Positions 37,101 through 52,100 of a stretch of DNA of 64,000 nucleotides are shown piece after piece. The stretch is taken from assembly GCA_004794655.1 (NCBI GenBank), contig SMMW01000620.1, forward strand, positions 135,001 to 199,000, given 5' to 3'. Below the pieces are notes generated by a model that was given only the letters and a program-made list of their open reading frames with translations, searched no databases and had not been told where the DNA came from. How positions within the stretch are numbered: the stretch's first letter is position 1; every line of letters begins with the position of its first letter. This DNA is from Marisa cornuarietis. Its lineage: Eukaryota > Mollusca > Gastropoda > Architaenioglossa > Ampullariidae. The position numbers were made by a program, and so were the translations under genes.

Positions 37101-40100
37101 TGGGCCATTTGGTCATCACAGACCATTAGATGCCAGTTCTAGGAGAGAGAGAAAAAATGTCCAGAGTAAGCAGTAACACGAATCAAAGTAGCCAAACATT
37201 TGATAGCAAAACATTGATTCTACACAAACAAGACAGGCATTATTACAGCATTTAAATTTATTTAAGGTCTAAATTTCCATTCATTTGTAATCTGTATTAA
37301 GATTTTATCCATCTTTTATCTGTAACCTTTATCTTTGGATATGGCTTTATCATTATCTGTCTGAATAGTTAAAGGTCTAGTGGGGACACTTTTTTTCTAA
37401 TGACTGGGCAAACCTTAGTGTAAAATTCTATTGCCCCAATTCCACCTCTTCACCATGCATATAAAGAGATCAAACATGACATCATGGTTTTCCGTAACAT
37501 AGGCTTCCATCTTTTCCAACGCAGTCCAGTGGCAAAAAATTTATCGCCTGTCACCAATACAGTGAGGATTGGCTGTCCTGGGTTCAGCTCTCGTCCCGGG
37601 CACACTGTTCTTTCTCTGCGTGTGGCATCTGTTTACAGGGCTGGCTGCCTTGCCATGATGTAACTTTAGTTGCTGGCTCCACATAAAACACCAATTCCCC
37701 TCCCTTCCATCTCTCCCATTACTGTAGCCTTACAACATAAACATCTCAATATATAATCCTGCTGTCTGCGGTGTTGACCTTAACCTGTGCATAGCAATGT
37801 CAGAAGGCTTATGTCTCCAGAACAGAAAGTGGTTGCTTACCCAGATTTTGAGAAGAAGTATCTTTCTTTACCCAGTCATCAGGAAAAGAGTGCACATCAC
37901 TAGAACTTTTAACAGTAACAGCTGTTTTGTCTCCACTGGGTCATTCAGCCAACATGTTTGAGGGGATCTGATAGATATTTCTTTACTGAACCTTTTCAGG
38001 TCTTCTGATTGCTCCCTCAGTTTTAACACAGCTTCTGAGTGAGTTTGACTGCCTTTGCATATTGGCTGTTTACATGCTAAGTGGCTGATTACATACATAG
38101 CTGTGTGCACTTCAATGGCTGCATGACCATTTTTTTTAATTAGCACAAATTTGAGAGTCCAACAGTGCACTTGTTGAACATTGTACCACTCCTTTCCTCG
38201 GCTGAGTTAATGTGTGCATGTTATGTCTGGCCCATGTTAGTAACCCTGCAGTAAACAAAATGGCTTATGGCAATACTTGTGAAATGTGCTATGTTGTAAG
38301 CTGTAGCATTTACAGTGAAACCTCAGTTTTCGTCAATAATCCGTCTGAAAACAATTGACAGAATCCGAAACCGATGAAAACCAAGGCAATTATTTCCATG
38401 TGAATCGATGTAAACCCAATTAATTCGTTCTAGACACTCCAAAATACATAAAAAAACACATTTTATAGAGAATAAGTATAGTGTTTAATACACAATGTTT
38501 GAAGCTCTGGAAACCTTCTTTGGTCCCATGATGGAGCTAAAAGGAAAGGGTTAACTTATTAGCAAGGGAAGTACTTAATGGACAATGAGATTTGAGCACA
38601 CATAATTTTATTTTACATGTTTTACGTACATTTTGAAACTGAAAAACACAAAATAAACATATTACACCAAATACTGTATATGCAGTAATCACTTAATGTA
38701 ATTGTAGTATTAGCACTCGCAATCAGTTTTAAAAAACACACACACACACACAAAACACTGGAAAGCACTGGCTAGATGGGCGGAGTGATGCTCACACAAC
38801 GAAAAGCAATGCCACACTGAGCAGGAGAACACATGGGTCGCCCTTTGTTTTCACAAAATTAACAGCAAGGTCACATGGGCATGCTGATGAAATCTGAGGC
38901 AACCAACAAAAACTGAAATAAATTTTTGTGGGAAAAAACAAAGCGAGTGAAAACCGAGGTTTCACCATATCTTGTGGCAGGTTTTCTGTCCCACCACCCC
39001 CATTCCCTGAGTCTTTGTCTCCTAGCCCCTAGCCATGCTCTCTTGTTACAAATAGTACAAATACTGGCTGTGGAAGCTGCATTTTCTTGGACTGTATTGA
39101 TAAAGTGTTTTTGGGCACGACTATGAGCATGCTATTTCATGATTAGTTAATAATGAACATTTATTCCTCATCCATTTACCTTCTGTCAACAGACAAGACA
39201 TCAGTCACGTGTGGTCAGACTAAAGATTGATGATGTTTTGCAGCTCTTGAAGAGTTCACTATAAAAGTAGATTTTAGTAAGAAATTTCCCCCAGAAAGAA
39301 AAGTGCATTTATTTTAATGTGGTATTACATGTCAAGCAAAAGCATGTATCATTGTGTTACAGGATTCCAATTTGTCTTCTGTCCTTCTCAGAGGACAGTC
39401 TTGTTTGCCAGGAATGGCTGGTCTCATTTTTTGTTTTAAAGAGTGGTGGCTTGAGGCTTGACTATGACAATACCTCATTAGACATCACACAGTAAATTGG
39501 CATGTATGTGCACAGAATTAACAATCTATCAATAGTTTTTTATATGGGGTGATGTAATCTCACTGCCAGTTGTGACTGCTGCAGGGTCTGCTATTCAGTG
39601 CTAACTAGGTTCCAATTAATGGTATATTTTTATTCTGTCATTCTGAAGCTAACCAATACAGTTTTATTGGTCCACAAGGCATTGCTTGTATGCTAGCAAT
39701 ATTAATTGTCATTCTAAAGAAAGAAATTTATTCTCACTGTTTTTTTTACTGCTAGTGTTGCTAGTAAATGTAGAAACAATATTTTCCTGAAAAAATGACA
39801 GCAACCATTTTCTAATATAACTGGTATAAATCTACATGTATTTATAACTTCTGAACAAGCCGCCATTGATTTCTTGTCAGATAGATCACACATTCTTCAA
39901 AGAACTCTCAATATTACCATATCTACCAGCCCTAGTACACTGTAAAATTGCCTTCTTAATCTCAGAATACAGGTATTGCTCGACTTACGACCATGATTGG
40001 TTCTGACAGACCGATCGTAACTCGATTTAGTCGTAAGTCGAGTAGGCTATTTACAGTACTGTGAAATAAGGTTATAAAAATCTTCAAGTCATATTTGATC

Positions 40101-43100
40101 ACAATTTTCTTTGTTGATTTTATGCCATTCGTATCATATCTACACCATTTTGTTTCTTGTTTTTACATTCCTCAGGTTTAAGTAAAACACTGCATTACCA
40201 GTACAACTGGTTTAATATTTGCAAAACATACAAAATTACAAAATACAGGTGTAAAAAATACATAGGAAACATTTCCCAATCGCAAAACATATCAAAACCA
40301 ACTGGGCAATGTTTGCACTGCCAGACGTGGAGCAGTCGTGGCTAGCGATTCTGGTTGTAAAGTCGAATGGTCGTAAGTCGCATAGGTTGTAAGTCGAGCA
40401 ATACCTGTAGTGAAGTTCCTTAAGCTGCTGGTTAGTGCACTTTACCCAGTAGTAGAGCAGGAGGTCGTTGGTTCAAGGTCTGGTAGGACCTGTGTCTGAA
40501 AACTCCCCCACAAAGCACCAGAAATGAGGGTCTCATTTATTAGAGAAGGAAAACTGTCAGAAGGAGAGGGCTTGGCGAAAATGCTTTGGAGTACTGCAAC
40601 TTAAAAAATTCAGAACATATGTTTCTGCAAACTAAATTCAGATAATTGTGCTCATTTTCTTGACTGTATTAGAGATGATAGTAATAGCAGCTTTGTTGTT
40701 CATAAACAGTAACATCCTTCTTGTTTCAAATTTGTATGCCTTCTCAAACTGGAGCTCTTGGTCAGTGGGATTGTTAATTATGGTGATGTTTATTGTTGTT
40801 GTTTTTTTTTAACTTAAGCATCAAGTATATATTTATCTTGGTTAGTCTCAAGTATATATTTATCCTGGTTCATCTGTCAAAACTGAGAAAATGATCTGAC
40901 TTGAAATCATCGAAACTCAGTTCTTGAAGATATGGTTTAATTCATTTGCTTCAGATGCCAGTCTCCACAGAAAGTGGTGCAGTGTCATTGTAGTGGTGTG
41001 ATTTAATTGTACATGTATAAGTATTCTTTCAACAAATATTCCACATGATGAGAGAGTCATCATCTTTATTTTAGCTGGATTTTAAGTGTTTAGTTGATGA
41101 GAGGAATGTATGGATGCTTGTACATGCTATGCCCAGACACTATGTTAGAGTGAAAATCATGAATGATAATTGGGTAGAGGGATTCTGTCTGTGATCTTGT
41201 CTTAAAGATTTACCGAGTGCCTTACCTTAGTAACTTTGTATTAAAAAATTTAGAGGTTGGTTTGAAATATGCCTTGATGTAAAATTATTCATTATTAAGT
41301 GTCCATGTTGTTATGCAGTTTGGAAAAGTATTATTCTTTTGTTCTTCTAAAAGTAATAGCCTCACTTTCTTGTCACAAACAATATTGATTGCTATATTAG
41401 ATTAGAACTGCTGTCAGCATGCATTGATGTTTTCCTTTTTTCTGTACTAATTGAACACTTGTGTTGCTTACTGTCCAACCATAATACAGGGTGTGCATCT
41501 GCACATTTTTAGAAGATTTTTAATTATCTGAGTACAGATCCTTAATAAATGTCACTTGTGAAGGCACACGAGGACAGTTTCTCTTAGCACAGTTCCATTC
41601 CTTACTGTATTTCAAAGGAACTACACAATAACAACTGTACAATAAACCATCAGAGCTGGGATTTTAAGTGATGCTGCTGGAAGTCTTGTGCCCGAGATAC
41701 TTTGACGAAGGATTGTTTGAACACCCTGTAACTTTGTTTTGTTTCTGGGACAGATCTTCAGGGGTATTCTTCGAGAATGACGATCCCGAGGGTGATACAG
41801 TCATGACCAATGGGTAAATAATGGACTTGGTTTCCATTCAATGAATGTTACTATACCAATTTAATGGTCTGTAGGACAAGTAGATGACAAGCCTACATAC
41901 ATAGCATTGTGTATTAGCACGGTTATTCTCTCTCTGTTGTGTGCACGAAGTAGTGTTTTATCTGTCTGGCTTGATATTGCATAATTAACCCCCTTCTTTT
42001 AAGTAACTGTTGCTTTGTCATTTTAACTTACAATTTTAAGTTTTAGCACATCTGTGTTTTTGTATTCAGACTTGGGGTTGGGGGGAATTTAGAGTTGCTT
42101 TCCTTTTAATTACAAGAAAAAGCAGCTGATTGCACATCAAAAGTAAGATTTGAGCATTTAATCATCATCTGGGTTGATCCAGGCTGCTTCGTTTAATTCT
42201 GAGTTGATGAAAAACAGGACACTCCACAGCTCTTGTTTTGTCTGTGCTTGTTATGTGACACTCACTTGCTGCCTACCCTGCCCAGGTGCAGGAAGATATT
42301 TGTGCGTGAAGCTCGATGCCACTGGCAATCGAAAATGGCAAGCTAATTACCATGGTTATTGCAAAAATTGCCTTCAGGAAGTGAAATGATCAATCCCAGA
42401 ATGGATTGTGGCTTTGAGAGTGACCTTTCCAGCTGAGCAAACAGTGCAGAAATGTCCTCTGAAGGTTGCAGAGGAAATGAACATGGAACTGATGATAAAG
42501 TGGCTGAATGGAAGCCTGTCAAGACAGATGTTCACCCTTGCTGCTGGTATGCATATGAACCTTAAAGCAGCAGATTTAATGTGTCACAGGCAGGTTTCTG
42601 GAAGTAAACAACACTTTACCAAGAACTTGTTAATCAAAAATTGTCATAATTTCTATGAGATGTTTCCATAAACATCTGCGTTTAGTGATAGTAGTGTCAC
42701 ATCTGTTACCACAGACTCCCAAGTTGGATAACCACTATAAATGAATAATACATGCTAATGGCGGGGACTCGTCATGTATAATATGTAAATGAAATTACTT
42801 CTTCGGTGAGCAGCCTGTAACTGAGTGACAAATATGTTTGCCTTGTTCATGCATACTGAAGGGTACACGCACACAGCTGGAGTCTGTTGAAGAACAGTGT
42901 GCCATTAGATGTGTTTACATGAAAGATGGCAAGAATGGAAAATCTGTTGTTATGAAAACATTTTAACATTATAATCATTGTGTTCTCAACACATGTATCA
43001 AGGACTGGAAGAGAATAATGCTTTCTGCAGTAGGCAGCAGGTGTTGGTCTCTTAAAAAGAATGCTTTTACTTTCACTGTGATTGTTAGTGGAGGAGAGAG

Positions 43101-46100
43101 AAGTCTTTCGATTTCATGCTGCTTATTAGCTGTTCCTGATGTCTGCCTCAAGACATTAACATGTAGCTTAGAACTGATGCCTTAAAATAAATTTGATGAT
43201 GGTAACACCAATGCAGACAGTAATCCACCAAGCTTTCTTCCTTCTTTCCTTCAGCGCCTGTCTTGAAGTATGTAAAATAGAAGATGGAGAGAGGTGGAAA
43301 AGTTGAAGACAAAGATTTTACAGTCAAAAAAAAAAGTTTAATCTTGTTACATACTTCAAACTGTACTTTAGTCCGCTAGAAACTTGATAGAGTTTGAGGT
43401 AAGAGAAAGAGTAAGGAACATAGTCTTGTAATAACTGACCACAGCTTTTTGGTTAATAGTTTTACAATTCCTGCATCATGAATTTTTTTTTAATGCCTTT
43501 AATTCTGAACATCTGTGGTTAATGCTTGCTAGTGATATTATTCATTCTCCCAGAATGATGCTGCATTAATGTTTTAATATATTTGCTTATTGTATATTAT
43601 ATTGCTTATATTTAAATGTTGTATTCATGTAATGTATTTCTTCCTTATTCTCTGTTAAGAAAGCTTCGTAGATGTGTCAACAGAAACTACAGTAAATAAC
43701 ATGTTAATGTCTCAATCGCCTTTATGGCAGTTTTGTTTGTTTGTGTGACATTGGTTTGCTTTTGAAGCATACTGATAGGATTCAATTTAAGTACAGCCAC
43801 AGAAGGTAGATACGACCATACTGTCATAAAATCTTTGACGTTCCAGTTTTCTGCAGCATATTGTCATCAAAATCTTCCAAATAAAAATTCTGATAATATT
43901 ATTCGAATAGGAATAATTGGATGATTCTTATCATTAGAAAGGGCTGTGCACTCAAGCCTATTCAGTCCAACAGTGGTGAGCTTCCAATTATTTCTGTCTA
44001 TTGATCTTTGGTTAAAAATAACTCCTGTTTGCAGCAGGCTTCAGTACTTGTTTGTCCTTTTATCCAGTGATGTACTATGACTTGCAATTAGGCAGCATCC
44101 AGCTTTTAGTTACTGTGGGAAATTTTTTAAAAAGTCATTTCATCAAATAAGTATTATCAGTGCTTTTTACTGAAAGGGCAGTATTGGCCAGGAACTGTTC
44201 ATTACTTCACAGTCAATCTTAGATTATTATCAATGCTTTTTTTTTTTGAGTTAAACACCAAAAATGGATTGTGTTATTTCTATGAAACCATTAAAAATCA
44301 GCCATAACAGACTTATTTTGCAGGAATTATATATTTTAAGAAAGCAGAAACAAAATGCATTGTGTGGTCATATGTTATTTTTGTTCTTTCTGAGAGATAA
44401 TCAGAAGGGAAATTTTGTCAACATACTGTCTCCTAAATTTCTGCGGTCATCCCTTGTAGTCCTACTTCATGACCATGTTATTGCATGTCTGTTTCACGGT
44501 CTTATTATTGTCTGTCTGCTTTGCTAAAGTGTTGAATTGTTTCAGTTTTTTCTTTTTTTTTCTCTCTCTCTCTCTCCTTTTTCTATTTCAACCACATTGT
44601 CACAACTAATTGGCTTGTATGTGAACAGAGGAAATAGGGCATTTTTAGAGTTTCGTTATGGCAACTCATATGTCTTATTTATGTACATTCATTTATTGCT
44701 TCTTTCCTGGAAATCTTTGTTTTATCAGATGTAGTGGATGCATTTTGATCTGCATAAAAAGGATGCACTTTTATATTTGCATTATAACCATATCCTAAAG
44801 GCATCTTTAGTGCTAAGCAGCTGTGGATATTTTAGTACATTGACATCCTTTTATGATGATGCTATTCTGTAATGTGTGTTTTTTGTGCTATTGTGTATCA
44901 TCATAGCAGTGCTGCATAGGTGTCTGGGTATTTTTTTAATGGTTCCTCCAGCCTGGTAAGTGAACCAGGGCAATGCCTGAAGCTAAGACTAAACAAAAAG
45001 TGCAACATGACTGACAGCCGTACAGTATGAATCAGATGTTATCAAGTTTTGCCTATTCTGGCAACAGAAAAAAAAAAACAGTGACGTGTCTTACAGTATT
45101 CTAACAGTGACATGGGACTTTTGGTCTCATCTTGGACTTTAGTCCATTGTCCTGCTTCATATGTTAGGCACTTGGAGTCTGGTGCTGGTATATAATATTT
45201 AGACTCTTGCTGTAATTTGTTCACCTTTCAGCTAACCTGATCTTTCAATGCATGAAAATGTTAAGACACCACAGCTACATTGTTTTGGGCTGATTTAGAG
45301 CAAGGCATCTGTTGCTTGCATATGTGGAGAGGGTGTATTTTCCCATCCTTCTCTGCTTTTTATTCATTTTATTTTTATTCATATTTGCTGGTAAATTTTT
45401 CTTTTCTTTTTTTTTGTTGCTTAGCACATTTCTTAGCAAAGTTCAAGCACCCATGGTAGTACCAAAGGTTATTCACATCTTGAGATGAAGAAAAGTGGGA
45501 AACTAATGCCCTTGTAAAATGCTTATAGGTGTAAATCAAGTGCACATAATTCTTTGATTCACTTTCAGGGTTGTGGATCCAGACCACTCAGCTACTGCTG
45601 GCACCCACTTGCAACGGTGATTTTTTTCCTTCCCTCCCTTATCCCCTCTTTCACAAATGGAATTTAGTATCTTCCTTTAAGTTGGCAGATATTTATTGAA
45701 ACATTAATCTGGCATGTACTTTTCAGGGCAGTGAAGTTTTCTTTTCATTAATCTTTTTTTTTATCTTGCTGCTTGCCTGTTCTAACATTCGTTAATTGTC
45801 ATAGTATTTTTTTGTTTTTGTTTTTTGTGCGCATCAGTTCTCATTTTTATTAACCAGCCTTATTCATGGTGTTTAATTTTTTTCCTGGCATAAAAGATAG
45901 AAGTGTATATCATTGGCTAAAGTCTGTTGTGCTTGACTTGTAAATATACTGTTAAATTGAAAGATGTCATTATTTATTTGTTATACACATATACATGCAC
46001 TTGCAGATGGGTATGGGGTATCTGGTCCCATTTTATCAACCATTAATAGTATGATTAGGATTATGTTACTTTGTCATGTCTGTATTGTTTATCCCAGATT

Positions 46101-49100
46101 ATGATTTTAATATATGGTAACAGGCATCATTGATGAGTGTTTTTGTTGAGTGTAGTCTTAAATTTTAAGTTAAAATATTATTGCTTCCCTCAGCTGCTTT
46201 ATTTGCTCTATAAACATAATATTAAGATGTTTTTCTTGAAAGGATTTGTTGAAATTTTCTATGTAATTTTCCTTATATGTAGTAAATAGCTTGTAAAGGA
46301 TCTATTTGGCTGCTCAGTTACATTCTTTTAGACTTTGTTAATTGACAGTGTCATTTACACCATGCTGTGGAAAGTATCATAAGTACAGCATTAACTATAA
46401 GCAGTACAATTCTTCTTTTTTGTTATTTTATTTGTTACTTTTTTTACTGGCATTAACTAATAAAATGTTACCCTTTCAAACAAACAATATTGTGTTATTT
46501 AGATGCTGAACTAGTGGGTGTTAACCCTTAGAGCACGATGACCCATGATTGTGGCTTTGCCGGGGAAGCACGGGGAAGCCAATTTTCATTACTTTTATTG
46601 CAAATTCAGGCTTTCTCCTTTCCAAAAATGTATAGGTTTCTTGGTCAAATGTTTACCCGAGAGCAGCAATAATAATAGTAAAAAAAACAACTTCACCTTC
46701 TGTTGTCTTCACAGTCTTCAGTTATTAACTAGTCTTTGTAATATTTGTACTTTTATGTCATGCTCAGAGGGTTAAAGCCATATAGCAGAATCAATTAAGC
46801 ACTTAATAGATATGTTATTCAGGGGAAATCTGGACTTTGACTGCACTGTAAGACAATATCCAGATACAAAAATTGATGCATCAAACTAAATTATTGACAT
46901 AGATCAGAAAGCATTTTTCAGCAGTTTGAAATTTGCATTGTCTACTTTTCCTAAGTAGCTCAGCAGAAGCTAGGTGGTGTGATGTGATGTCACAGAGGTT
47001 GATTACTGATGTCTTGTTGATCTCTCTGTCAGTGGTTGTACAGTTCCTATGTCACCATCCAAAGTGATGAACCAAATCCTGAAGGTCGACAGTGTCATTC
47101 CACTTGATGTAGTGGAGCAGTTGGAAAAAGGATATGATTCTCTGCGAAATTTCCAAAGGGTATCTGTGTCCGGAGAAGATACCAGCGGGGTAAGGGTGGT
47201 GATGGATTAATCCACTTTTCTGTTCTTGTGGTTTGTTCTTTTGTTCATTTATTCAGTTTTGATGAGTGAGATCATAACTCTTTAATGTGCTACACCTGAC
47301 CCCTGCCAGTAGGAGAATATTTTTCCAAAACATAGCATCCAACCCTAGACCTTTTTTTTCCTTGTTGCTTAAGAACCCTTTAATTACAGACCTTTGGCAC
47401 CAGTGTCCAACCACCTTCTTGATCTGATGCAACATTTGTTTGGAATGTTTAAGAAGATACATGAAACAGAAAGTCACATGACTACCACACTACCCTTGCA
47501 CTCTGTTTCTCTCTCAGTCTCTCTTGGTGTGATATAGCCTTAATTGCTGGCACAGAGTAAAACTCAATCAACCATCCATCTCTCTCTCTCACTTAAGACA
47601 GAGAGAAAGAGTGAGTGTCTTAATGGCAGGAGATTTCAGAATCATTGAATCATTAACTTCTTCCTTGTATCTAGGTGCCACTAAAGGAACTTGAGCAAGC
47701 ATCCAAGATTCTGGTACAGATGCTGTTGATACGGGAAAAGTACATGTTGCTGTCACAGCAGGCCTTCCCAGTAGTCACTGCACGCTTCCTTCAGAGCCTT
47801 GAGGACCAGGAGGACTTCTGGGGTGTACAAGAAATCCTTTCCAAGACAAGTTTGGAAGGTTGGTAGTTTAAGAATTTTTTTATCATGTGCCACTGTAAAA
47901 ATGTTAAAAGATTTGGTTTGGCAGACTCTGCATTTACTTTCATTAGAAAAATTAATTTTACTCTTGCCATCATACATAACTGTTTACTACTGTGTAATTT
48001 TCATTGGCCTGCTCATCTCACTGTCTACCTGTTATTTATGTCTGTTTGGTTACACTATCAAAGACTAGCATATTTTTAGGTTTCTTAAGTGCAATCTGTT
48101 CAGCATGCCTTCTGCTTTTCTCTTATTATTTTTCTTGCCTCATTTGTACTTGTTAGCCCTACAAGTTTGCTGCTGATTTCTCAAAACTGTTTGCTGTTAC
48201 AGATGTAGGATATACAAATTGAAGTTCTAAAAAGTAGATTATGTTGGAAAGGTTTAAGAACAGTTTCAGTAGACTTTATTGTACATGCACAGAATAATAA
48301 TAACAATGTGAACTTACAGCGCACAGCCTCACAAACAAGATAGATCACACTTTCTGCTAATTACACCTAAGGTTGTCTAAGGGATTGAGAGAATTTTATA
48401 AACCTTTTGCAGCTTTTGTTAAACCGCTGTTTGAACAGCTTCCTTGAAGAGGGTTGAGAGGACAAATACAAAATAGCCCATATGGTGAAAGTTAAACTTG
48501 TTAATATAGGTGGTTCCTTTCTAAAGTAATATCAGTTATATAAGTGGACTCTTTTATATATATATATATATTTATAATTTTCTTGGTATATTTATTTGGC
48601 ACCTGCAGTTAAAATCCCAACAGTGCATATTGTTCCAAGTGAGCTCTGTTATTTTTTCAAAATTTGCACAATCTGAGCAAATAATCTTTTCTGTTCTTAA
48701 TTAAGAGACAGGCCTCCTCTGACATGGCTAGAAATAGATTAAAAAAGACAAGTGGACAGTGTGTGTTCACTATTTGTAGAAGACATATTTAACTCTGCAT
48801 GGGTATTTGACAGGTATTTGCACATGTCTGATGAATAGTCTCAAGTTTTGGGGATTAGAACCTTTCAGAGCTTCATCCAGTTTTTTTAGGAAAAATTGTT
48901 TGCTTAGGTGGGTCCTGAACTGCCTTATCAACCAAACATATCTGGGAAAAAATCTACTGTCCCTACCTGAATTTTTGAAGTTAACATAAATTCATATGCT
49001 TTCATTGTATATATTTTGTTTAAAAATTATCTTTTTTGTTGATCATTTTTTAACATTTTTTTTTCCTACAGAGGGTACTGGAAAATTTTTATATGTTCTT

Positions 49101-52100
49101 CGAGGTATACTCTCGTGTGCTGTGCAAATAGTGTGCAATAATTTCTGTTCTCCTCTTTACAACCCCATTGTGACCCCAGATAACTGGCATACCCAGTTGA
49201 AGAACACAACAAAATATAACCAACAGCTATTTAATTTTTTAAAATACAGCTGATGTTTAGACTTTTTATAAAGATATAAATCCTTGGCTTTTTATCATTC
49301 TCAAGAAGGTGGTGTAAAATGTAAATTTACATTGTAGCTACATGTAATGATCTGTTTTGGTCAGATTTCAAATTTTGTTAACTTGAAAATCTTTTGTCTT
49401 AAAAAGTTTATAAAATGTTATTCTCATAAATTTTGCTACTGAACAAAAGGGTATGCTTGTCATTTTTGCGTCACAGAGAGTTTGTGGTTTCAGCCTATCA
49501 AAGTTTGATTTTGCATACTATATTTGGTTTTCTTGGTTGCATAAAAAACAAACAAGCTTTGTACACAGTTTACAGTCTAATCTTTTGTAAAGTGACCTTT
49601 CTCGACATGGATTATTTCTTGGAATTTAGAACTCATTACCTGGTCAAATGGCAGTTCACACATGAATAGTTTTGTTTGTTTTCAGGTCTTCACAAAAATT
49701 CCTCATGCTATGAATGTCATAAGGTTCATGCTTCCCATCCAATTTAATCCCCATTATTAGAGACTTCTCAGACTGCTGTTTTTGAAATAGTTTTTGAGCA
49801 GATCCAGTTGGATACAGCATTTTTCTTTAATCTAGTTTGCTTTGGTTGCATGGAATGTGTGTTAGAAAAAGAATATAAATGACACAGCTGTCAGTAGACA
49901 CTGGTCTGAGGCAATGTGTGTCATTTTAATTGATTTACAAGTTTAAAATGTGTACATAATGCACATTTAACTAATGTACATAACCTGCTTTCAGAAGACG
50001 TCATTAGTCATTGCTGCACATAATTGGTCAAAGGGCAGTTTATTAATCAACATAAATTAACATATGCTGCCATTTTAATATGCTAAATTTGCCATTTTTA
50101 TCACGTTTTTTTTCACTCATAACTGGAATTTTGCTTGACTTAAAATTGCTTGGCGTGGAATATTCTGTAACTTAACTCATTCATTTCCAAGATTGCAGTT
50201 GATTGATTGCTTCAGTGTTTCTGAAATGTGGGAAGGGAACTCCCAAATAAATCCATATCAATGCATTAAAAGAACATTTTTTAATTAAAACTGCAGTTAT
50301 TCATCAGAAACTAAAGCTGTCATTGACGTGTTCATATGAAACTAGTTCTTTATATATATAAGTCTATTTTAATTTTTACTTATCTTTTTCCAACCATTAT
50401 CAATCAAAACCAGGCATTTGGGCCCAAGTAGGTGTGTGGGCATGTATGTGCATCTATGTGCATACACACACGTATATACACAACTATGCACAAACACATA
50501 AATACCAGAGATCTAGTTGCAGGACTAAAGAGAGCCTAATGCCAGCATTAAAACAAATTTTTTAACCTATTTCATATTTCATCTGTGATGACTGTGTAAC
50601 ACTATTCATGATCTATGACCTGTTCACATCTTATTTGCTAGTGAGTTTTATTGTGGGCATTGAAAGAGGCAGCTGCTATGGCATTTACATGAACCACAGG
50701 GTTGGGGGTCATGGGTTTAGTTCTTATCTCATGTATTTCTCCTGACATACCACATGTTTGTAAGGAGAGACTCCTTTATCATGATGGAGCATTAGTTACT
50801 GATTTGGCATAAAATGCCCCCCAAAACCTGTGCTAGAAAAGAAAAGTGATTTTGTGTGAAACTCACAGCAGCTGTGTAGACTGTTAAAGCTTGGTAGATC
50901 ACAAGAAATTATGCTTTAAAGCACAATACATGACTGTACAAGAGTATATAAAAGCTAGCATTCGTCGACACTTGAACTTGCTTGATGATGCAGACGCGTG
51001 CATGCACACTCAAGTCTATTCGCTTTTGCATCCCTTTGTTCTCTTTGATTTACTGTCAGCCCATTTGCTATCCCTTTCTATCTACCAGTGTCTTACCCTT
51101 GATTCTTTATCTTTTTGATACCTAGAGCTTTCTCAGCATATTTTTAGATTGTTTTTAAGTGACAAGGTGCTATACTAGATACCCAGAACCATAAATTCAG
51201 CAAGATTGAACAAACTTGTGAAGTACTCATAAAAGTGTTATTAGATGCTTTTTCAGTTTGTAGGTTTTTCCAGTATTATCAGTTGCTTTGTTTGCACCCA
51301 TGTTTCAATGAAAAGTGTCCATTAAAAAATATAAGCATTAAAACAGTTAAATTAGTTTGATTTGGAGTACAGACTGTCTAGCCTTCACAATCTTCCATGT
51401 GTCAAGACTGATTATGAGCTGTTAAATAGAGAAGTGGTACTTTTGATAGACAGTCAAGTTCATTGCAATGCTTTCATCATGACCATTGTGTGATGTGCTA
51501 GTTTCCAGTGATTCCCACCTTTCCAATAGTACTACACTATTTGTTGCAATATTTCCAGAGGACAATCCTACTGCCTGTTAGTGATAAAGTTGGTAAGAGT
51601 GCTTTATCTCCCCCCCCCCTCACCCTTTAAACTAGAACATTGACACTTTGTTGTGCAGTGGCCAGATTGTGTGTGATTTGTTTACTGACTTTTGACTGTC
51701 CTTAAGAATTCCAACCACTAACAACTCCATTAGTTACACTTATTTTTGTAGTAGAATTGGTGAATCACTTTTCAATTTACTTTGCATTTTTTATCTTCTT
51801 TTTTTCCCTCACATTTAGATATACTCCTTGCATTTGCAACAAGTAAGCCGTGCGAAGAGATTTCTTCATGAGTTGCAATTACAGTTCACTGAGTTCTAGA
51901 CTTTACAGTTCAGTTCATTTTGTTACCTTTTGAAAAGCAGGCATTTAAGCCGGTCTTTATTGCTGCTCTTCTTTGTCACTCAAATGTTGATGCATGTCAG
52001 CAGAGCTGCATTTTGAACATAAACTTTTCTTTATCTGTCTTGATGTCTTTTGATCAGCTTTAAGTAGGTAATCACCTTCACCGGTTCGTTGTACGTGTAC

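Noticed and set aside
42174..42671. Two plus-strand frames in AMP deaminase intron 3
   Set aside because: No recognised similarity and no suitable splice sites in the phase required.
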